Below are positions 60,560-64,000 of a stretch of 64,000 nucleotides of DNA, piece after piece. The notes under the pieces were generated by a model that did no database searches, was not told where the DNA came from, and saw only the letters and a program-made list of their open reading frames with translations. The stretch's first letter is position 1; each line of letters opens with the position of its first letter. Location of the stretch: positions 248,001-312,000 of the forward strand of contig OZ245892.1 of assembly GCA_965229605.1 (NCBI GenBank), written 5' to 3'. The translations under genes and the position numbers were made by a program. This stretch comes from G965229605 sp965229605. Its GTDB lineage: Bacteria; Pseudomonadota; Alphaproteobacteria; CBDDJK01.

Positions 60560-62635
60560 GTGGATACGCCACCCAGCCCACATCAAAAAGGCTCACATAA
60601 GACAACTGCGCATCAAGTTGTCTTTACGCCATCCGGGAAGCGCGGAAGTTTTGCGCCGGGCGTGACCGTTCTGGAGGCTGCCCGCCAGCTTGGGGTTGAT
60701 CTGGATACACTTTGTGGTGGACGCGGCATTTGTGGACGTTGTCAAATCACGCCGTCTTATGGTGATTTTGCCAAACATCAGATTCGCTCAATCCCTGAAC
60801 ATATTGGCGACCCAAATAAAGTTGAGGACCGTTACCGCGAAAAGCGTGGTTTAAAGAGTGGGCGGCGGCTGGGTTGCCAGTGCAAAATTGGCGGCGATCT
60901 GGTGATTGATGTCCCGCCTGAATCACAAGTCCACCGCCAGGTGATTCGCAAAGGGGCCGAAGCCCGCACGATCCGCAATGATCCGGTGATTACCTTGAAA
61001 TATGTCAAGGTGGAGGAGCCGGATATGCATCATCCTTCCGGCGATCTTGAACGTTTGCAAGCTGCACTACGCCGGGAGTGGCGTATGGGGATTGTGAAAT
61101 GCCCCCTGCCTATTCTGGGCCAGTTGCAAAAGGCTTTGCGGGACGGGGACTGGAATGTGACGGTTGCCCTGCATAACCGCAATGAAATCGTTGCCATCTG
61201 GCCAGGCTTTCAAAGCCGTGTCTATGGGATTGCCGTTGATATCGGCTCAACAACCATGTCGGCCCATATCACGGATTTACGCACTGGACGTATTGTCACA
61301 TCCACCGGGGCGATGAACCCGCAAATCCGCTATGGCGAGGATTTAATGAGCCGGGTATCCTATGCCATGATGAATCCGGAGGGTGCCTCTCTGTTAACAG
61401 AAGCGGTGCGCGAGACCTTGCGGGACCTGTTGATTGATGCTTGTGAGGAGGTGGGGATTGACCGCCAGCTGCTGTTAGAACTGGTCCTGGTTGGTAATCC
61501 AATTATGCACCATTTAATGCTAGGGTTGAATCCAGTTGAACTGGGCTGGGCACCTTTTGCTTTGGGGACCAACCAGCCTGTTTCTGTCTGGGCGCAGGAA
61601 ATCGGGCTTGCCGAAGCGGTGAACCCGGGCGCACGGGCCTATTTTCTGCCTTGCGTGGCGGGCCATGTCGGGGCTGATGCGGCAGCGGTTGTGCTGAGTG
61701 AAGGACCGCAATGGCGGGACGATATTTCCCTGATTGTTGATATTGGGACCAATGCTGAAATTATTCTAGGCAATAGTGAACGTCTGCTGGCCTGTTCCAG
61801 CCCAACCGGTCCGGCCCTTGAAGGCGCACAAATCTCTTGCGGGCAACGGGCAGCCAACGGGGCGATTGAGCGCATCCGTATTGATCCTGAAAGTTTTGAA
61901 CCGCGCTATAAAGTAATTGGCTGTGATCTCTGGTCTGATGAAACGGGCTTTGAAGAGGCCATTGCCGAAACCGGTGTTAGCGGTGTTTGTGGCTCCGGCA
62001 TTATTGAACTGATTGGCGAAATGTTCCTGACCGGATTGATCACGGTTGACGGCGTGATTGATGGCAGCAAGCAAGCCAACACAGACCGTATTTTCACTCA
62101 TGACCGGACTTTTGGCTATCGCATCCGTGAATCGGGCGAAAAAGGCGGGCCGGATATCTCCCTCATACAGGCAGATGTGCGGGCCATCCAGCTGGCCAAA
62201 GCCGCGCTTTATGCCGGATCACAGCTTCTAATTGACAAGCTTGGTAAAAAACCGGACCGGATTGTTCTGGCTGGGGCCTTTGGCAGTCATATTGACACAC
62301 AATATGCCATGGTTTTAGGCCTTATCCCGGATTGTGATCTGGATCGGGTATCATCGATTGGCAATGCGGCTGGAACCGGGGCGCGTATTGCGCTTCTTAA
62401 CAAGCGGGCGCGGGCTGAAATCACCCGCGTGGTGCGGATGATTGAGAAAATTGAAACCGCCGTTGAACCAGCCTTTCAGGAACATTTTGTATCCGCCATG
62501 GCCTTTCCGCATAAAACGGCGGACTTCCCAAATCTTTCCCAAAAAGTCAATCTGCCTCCCCGTGAAGTCGCTGAACCCGGCGGGGAGCGATCAACAAGAC
62601 GCCGACGGCGTGATCGTCAACCCGCATCTGCATAG
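60560..62635 (+). CDS. RACo-like corrinoid protein reductive activator (2Fe-2S plus ASKHA/DUF4445)
   Basis: About 691 residues. N-terminal 2Fe-2S domain with 'LCGGRGICGRCQI' and a later 'LGCQCKI' cysteine. The C-terminal ASKHA ATPase-like domain holds 'YGIAVDIGSTTMSAHITDL', 'VLVGNPIMHHLMLGL' and 'IVDIGTNAEIILGN', as in RACo/RamA-like activators. It returns Co(II) corrinoid proteins to Co(I) at ATP expense. GTG 60560 is taken as start because GGAGG lies five bases upstream; the frame is open from 60458 inside the previous gene. The end is Arg-rich ('STRRRRRDRQPASA'), like the end of the preceding methyltransferase. Confidence 0.9.
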   Translation: MDTPPSPHQKGSHKTTAHQVVFTPSGKRGSFAPGVTVLEAARQLGVDLDTLCGGRGICGRCQITPSYGDFAKHQIRSIPEHIGDPNKVEDRYREKRGLKSGRRLGCQCKIGGDLVIDVPPESQVHRQVIRKGAEARTIRNDPVITLKYVKVEEPDMHHPSGDLERLQAALRREWRMGIVKCPLPILGQLQKALRDGDWNVTVALHNRNEIVAIWPGFQSRVYGIAVDIGSTTMSAHITDLRTGRIVTSTGAMNPQIRYGEDLMSRVSYAMMNPEGASLLTEAVRETLRDLLIDACEEVGIDRQLLLELVLVGNPIMHHLMLGLNPVELGWAPFALGTNQPVSVWAQEIGLAEAVNPGARAYFLPCVAGHVGADAAAVVLSEGPQWRDDISLIVDIGTNAEIILGNSERLLACSSPTGPALEGAQISCGQRAANGAIERIRIDPESFEPRYKVIGCDLWSDETGFEEAIAETGVSGVCGSGIIELIGEMFLTGLITVDGVIDGSKQANTDRIFTHDRTFGYRIRESGEKGGPDISLIQADVRAIQLAKAALYAGSQLLIDKLGKKPDRIVLAGAFGSHIDTQYAMVLGLIPDCDLDRVSSIGNAAGTGARIALLNKRARAEITRVVRMIEKIETAVEPAFQEHFVSAMAFPHKTADFPNLSQKVNLPPREVAEPGGERSTRRRRRDRQPASA

Positions 62636-62651
62636 ATAAAAGGGACCTCAT

Positions 62652-63581
62652 ATGAACGCTCTGCTCTCTCCAAAACTGGCCGATCCCCTGCATGATGAAA
62701 AACTTGATATCGCAGGATTTTTAGAAGACTGCAGCATTGAGGTCACACCCGGCGCAGCCGCCAAAATCCAGGATCTTTCTTCGGTATTTGAGCAGAACCA
62801 GACCGTTTATGTTACCTTTTTACCTGGCTCAAACTTGGAAGACACGCTGGAAACGGTAAAACGGCTGGTTGAAGCCGGGATGCGTCCGAAGCCACATATT
62901 GCGGCGCGCTCCCTTGAAAGCCATCAACAACTTGAATCGTTCCTTGGTCAATTATCAGACCTTGATGTCCGGCAAGCCCTGCTGATTGCCGGGGGTGTTG
63001 ATGGTCCGCTTGGCCCTTTTCCCGCAACGCTGGATATTTTGAAACTGGGCTATTTTGAACGTTTTGGCTTCACCACAGTTGGACTGGCTGGTCATCCTGA
63101 GGGGTCACCGGATATCTCCCCTGACGCGGTGATGCAGGCTCTGCGTGATAAAAATGCTTATGCTGCAGAATCCCCTGTGCACTTCCATCTTGTGACACAA
63201 TTCTGCTTTGAGTCTGCTCCAATCATTGCCTGGGATCGTATGATACGCGAAGAAGTGGGAAATCAGCTGCCAATTCATATCGGCCTGCCGGGCCTCGCCA
63301 CCATCAAGACCTTGTTACGTCATGCGCAAGCCTGCGGGATTGGTCCTTCCATGCGTTTTCTGACCCGCCAGGCTGCCAATATCACCAAATTGATGACAGT
63401 CAATGCGCCGGACAAATTGGTCCGGGGTCTTGCCCGCTATGCGGCTGAAGACCCGAATTGCGGGATCACGCACTGCCATCTGTTCCCGCTTGGCGGGCTT
63501 GAAAAATCCATGACCTGGTTACGCGCGGTTCAGGCAGGCCAGATTACACTTGACAAAAAGGGCGGATTCACGCCCCTTTAG
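62652..63581 (+). CDS. methylenetetrahydrofolate reductase family protein
   Basis: 309 residues, MTHFR-type TIM barrel. 'VYVTFLPGSNLEDTLETVKR', 'MRPKPHIAARSLESHQQLES', 'ALLIAGGVDGPLGPFPATLD' and 'FGFTTVGLAGHPEGSPDIS' follow the MetF pattern, and 'FHLVTQFCFESAPIIAWDRM' holds the conserved Gln-Phe region. The N-terminal ~30 residues differ from MetF, so this is the short MTHFR type found next to corrinoid methyltransferases rather than the methionine-pathway MetF. It interconverts methyl- and methylene-THF. Sixteen bases after the RACo gene, last of the trio. Confidence 0.9.
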   Translation: MNALLSPKLADPLHDEKLDIAGFLEDCSIEVTPGAAAKIQDLSSVFEQNQTVYVTFLPGSNLEDTLETVKRLVEAGMRPKPHIAARSLESHQQLESFLGQLSDLDVRQALLIAGGVDGPLGPFPATLDILKLGYFERFGFTTVGLAGHPEGSPDISPDAVMQALRDKNAYAAESPVHFHLVTQFCFESAPIIAWDRMIREEVGNQLPIHIGLPGLATIKTLLRHAQACGIGPSMRFLTRQAANITKLMTVNAPDKLVRGLARYAAEDPNCGITHCHLFPLGGLEKSMTWLRAVQAGQITLDKKGGFTPL

Positions 63582-63614
63582 GCTCCTGATTGACGGATTT
63601 TATGTCCCGCGTAT

Positions 63615-63702
63615 GGAGGTGTGGCAGAGTGGTCGATTGCACCGGTCTTGAAAACCGGCAAGGGGAAACCCTTCGTGAGTTCGAATCTCACCGCCTCCGC
63701 CA
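63615..63702 (+). tRNA. tRNA-Ser (anticodon TGA)
   Basis: Acceptor GGAGGTG/CGCCTCC with a G-T pair; anticodon arm CCGGT-CTTGAAA-ACCGG gives TGA. A long variable arm (AAGGGGAAACCCTT) is present, and the T loop reads GTTCGAATC. CCA is encoded (63700-63702). Confidence 0.97.
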
Positions 63703-63716
63703 TCAATAGAACGGGT

Positions 63717-63733
63717 TAGGGTCAGGACCCTAG
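63717..63733. repeat. relic of the CTAG-type MITE family
   Basis: TAGGGTCAGGACCCTAG is identical to the first 14 bases of the 48739 element's left end and then ends in CTAG. It is close to a full palindrome, as an excision footprint or shortened copy would be. Its CTAG gives the hydrolase gene its stop. Confidence 0.55.
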
Positions 63734-64000
63734 CAGCTTGGTAAAAGCGGGGCGGCTTGTTGCCAGAATTCGACCCATCCGTCCTGATGGTCTGCATCTT
63801 CAACCAGCCGGGCAGAGGCGCAGGTTTTTCCGGTAAATTCAATAAATCTTTGTGCGACCCAGGGCGGGACAATTTCATCCTCCTCCCCGGCAAAATGATA
63901 TTGTGGCAGATTTGATATATCTCCTGCCACCAGAACCGGGTTTAAAGAGCCGCTTAACGGGGCGACACGTTTAACCTGCATCAACATATCATGGTCAACA
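63730..64000 (-). CDS. alpha/beta hydrolase, C-terminal part
   Basis: About 89 C-terminal residues visible; the frame runs off the window edge at 64000. 'QYHFAGEEDEIVPPWVAQRF' carries the acidic residue of the catalytic triad and 'LVEDADHQDGW' the His, as in serine hydrolases of the alpha/beta fold. The catalytic serine would be outside the window. The TAG stop is formed by the CTAG of the MITE relic. Substrate unknown. Confidence 0.7.
   Translation of the reverse strand, partial: VDHDMLMQVKRVAPLSGSLNPVLVAGDISNLPQYHFAGEEDEIVPPWVAQRFIEFTGKTCASARLVEDADHQDGWVEFWQQAAPLLPSC

Overview
The window looks like the chromosome of a free-living alphaproteobacterium of moderate GC content. The signs are MipZ, a DksA with one remaining zinc-site cysteine, the rpmH-rnpA-yidC-engB order, a DUF1489 protein, a 7Fe ferredoxin of the FdxA type, and a corrinoid methyltransferase/RACo/MTHFR gene trio. 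I cannot fix the order or genus from sequence alone.

Layout. 0-2.4 kb: tail of a YejB-like peptide permease, an Rrf2 regulator and coaBC. 2.5-4.1 kb: an AT-rich PIN-like (DUF4411) plus HTH-ImmA/IrrE cassette. 4.2-13.8 kb: housekeeping genes (fdxA, a TPR-glycosyltransferase-like protein, comM/yifB, transketolase, a LysM-M23 lipoprotein, an MsbA-like exporter, a YggS protein). 14.0-19.7 kb: an AT-rich six-gene membrane operon with its own sigma70-like promoter, between yggS and tRNA-Thr(CGT). 20.2-24.1 kb: purC, DUF1489, a CaxA-type exchanger and ampG. 24.2-28.8 kb: a second accessory patch with an AbrB/Doc pair, an NYN-domain protein behind a possible attenuator, an AbiEi/AbiEii pair, a candidate structured RNA with its own terminator, a five-copy tandem repeat and a small secreted protein. 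29.0-46.9 kb: ppiD, valS, 5-formyl-THF cyclo-ligase, a complete ISAs1-family insertion with a 9-bp target duplication, rpmH-rnpA-yidC-engB, nadK, an acyl-CoA synthetase, lolC/E-lolD, dksA and topA. 46.9-64 kb: an orphan YejA-like binding protein, a 277-bp MITE-like element, a pseudokinase and its membrane partner, pepN, mipZ, a lipoprotein, an acyl-CoA dehydrogenase, a porin, the one-carbon methyl-transfer trio, tRNA-Ser(TGA) and the end of an alpha/beta hydrolase.

The best candidate for an undescribed system is the 14.1-19.7 kb operon. Its third gene carries MotA/TolQ/ExbB signatures (the two channel threonines are in place) and a long coiled-coil tail, as in ZorA. Its fourth has one N-terminal membrane helix that aligns with the TolR/ExbD/MotB proton-carrier helix (Glu instead of Asp), then a long coiled coil and a C-terminal domain that is not OmpA-like. 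A membrane-anchored VWA-like protein, a four-helix coiled-coil membrane protein, an 81-residue protein and a small three-helix membrane protein complete the set. No helicase or nuclease is present. It looks like a Zorya-like ion-driven motor with a different sensor and effector set.

Other observations are a dispersed family of CTAG-ended repeats that supply stop codons to neighbouring genes, and short tandem duplications that recur in intergenic regions across the window.
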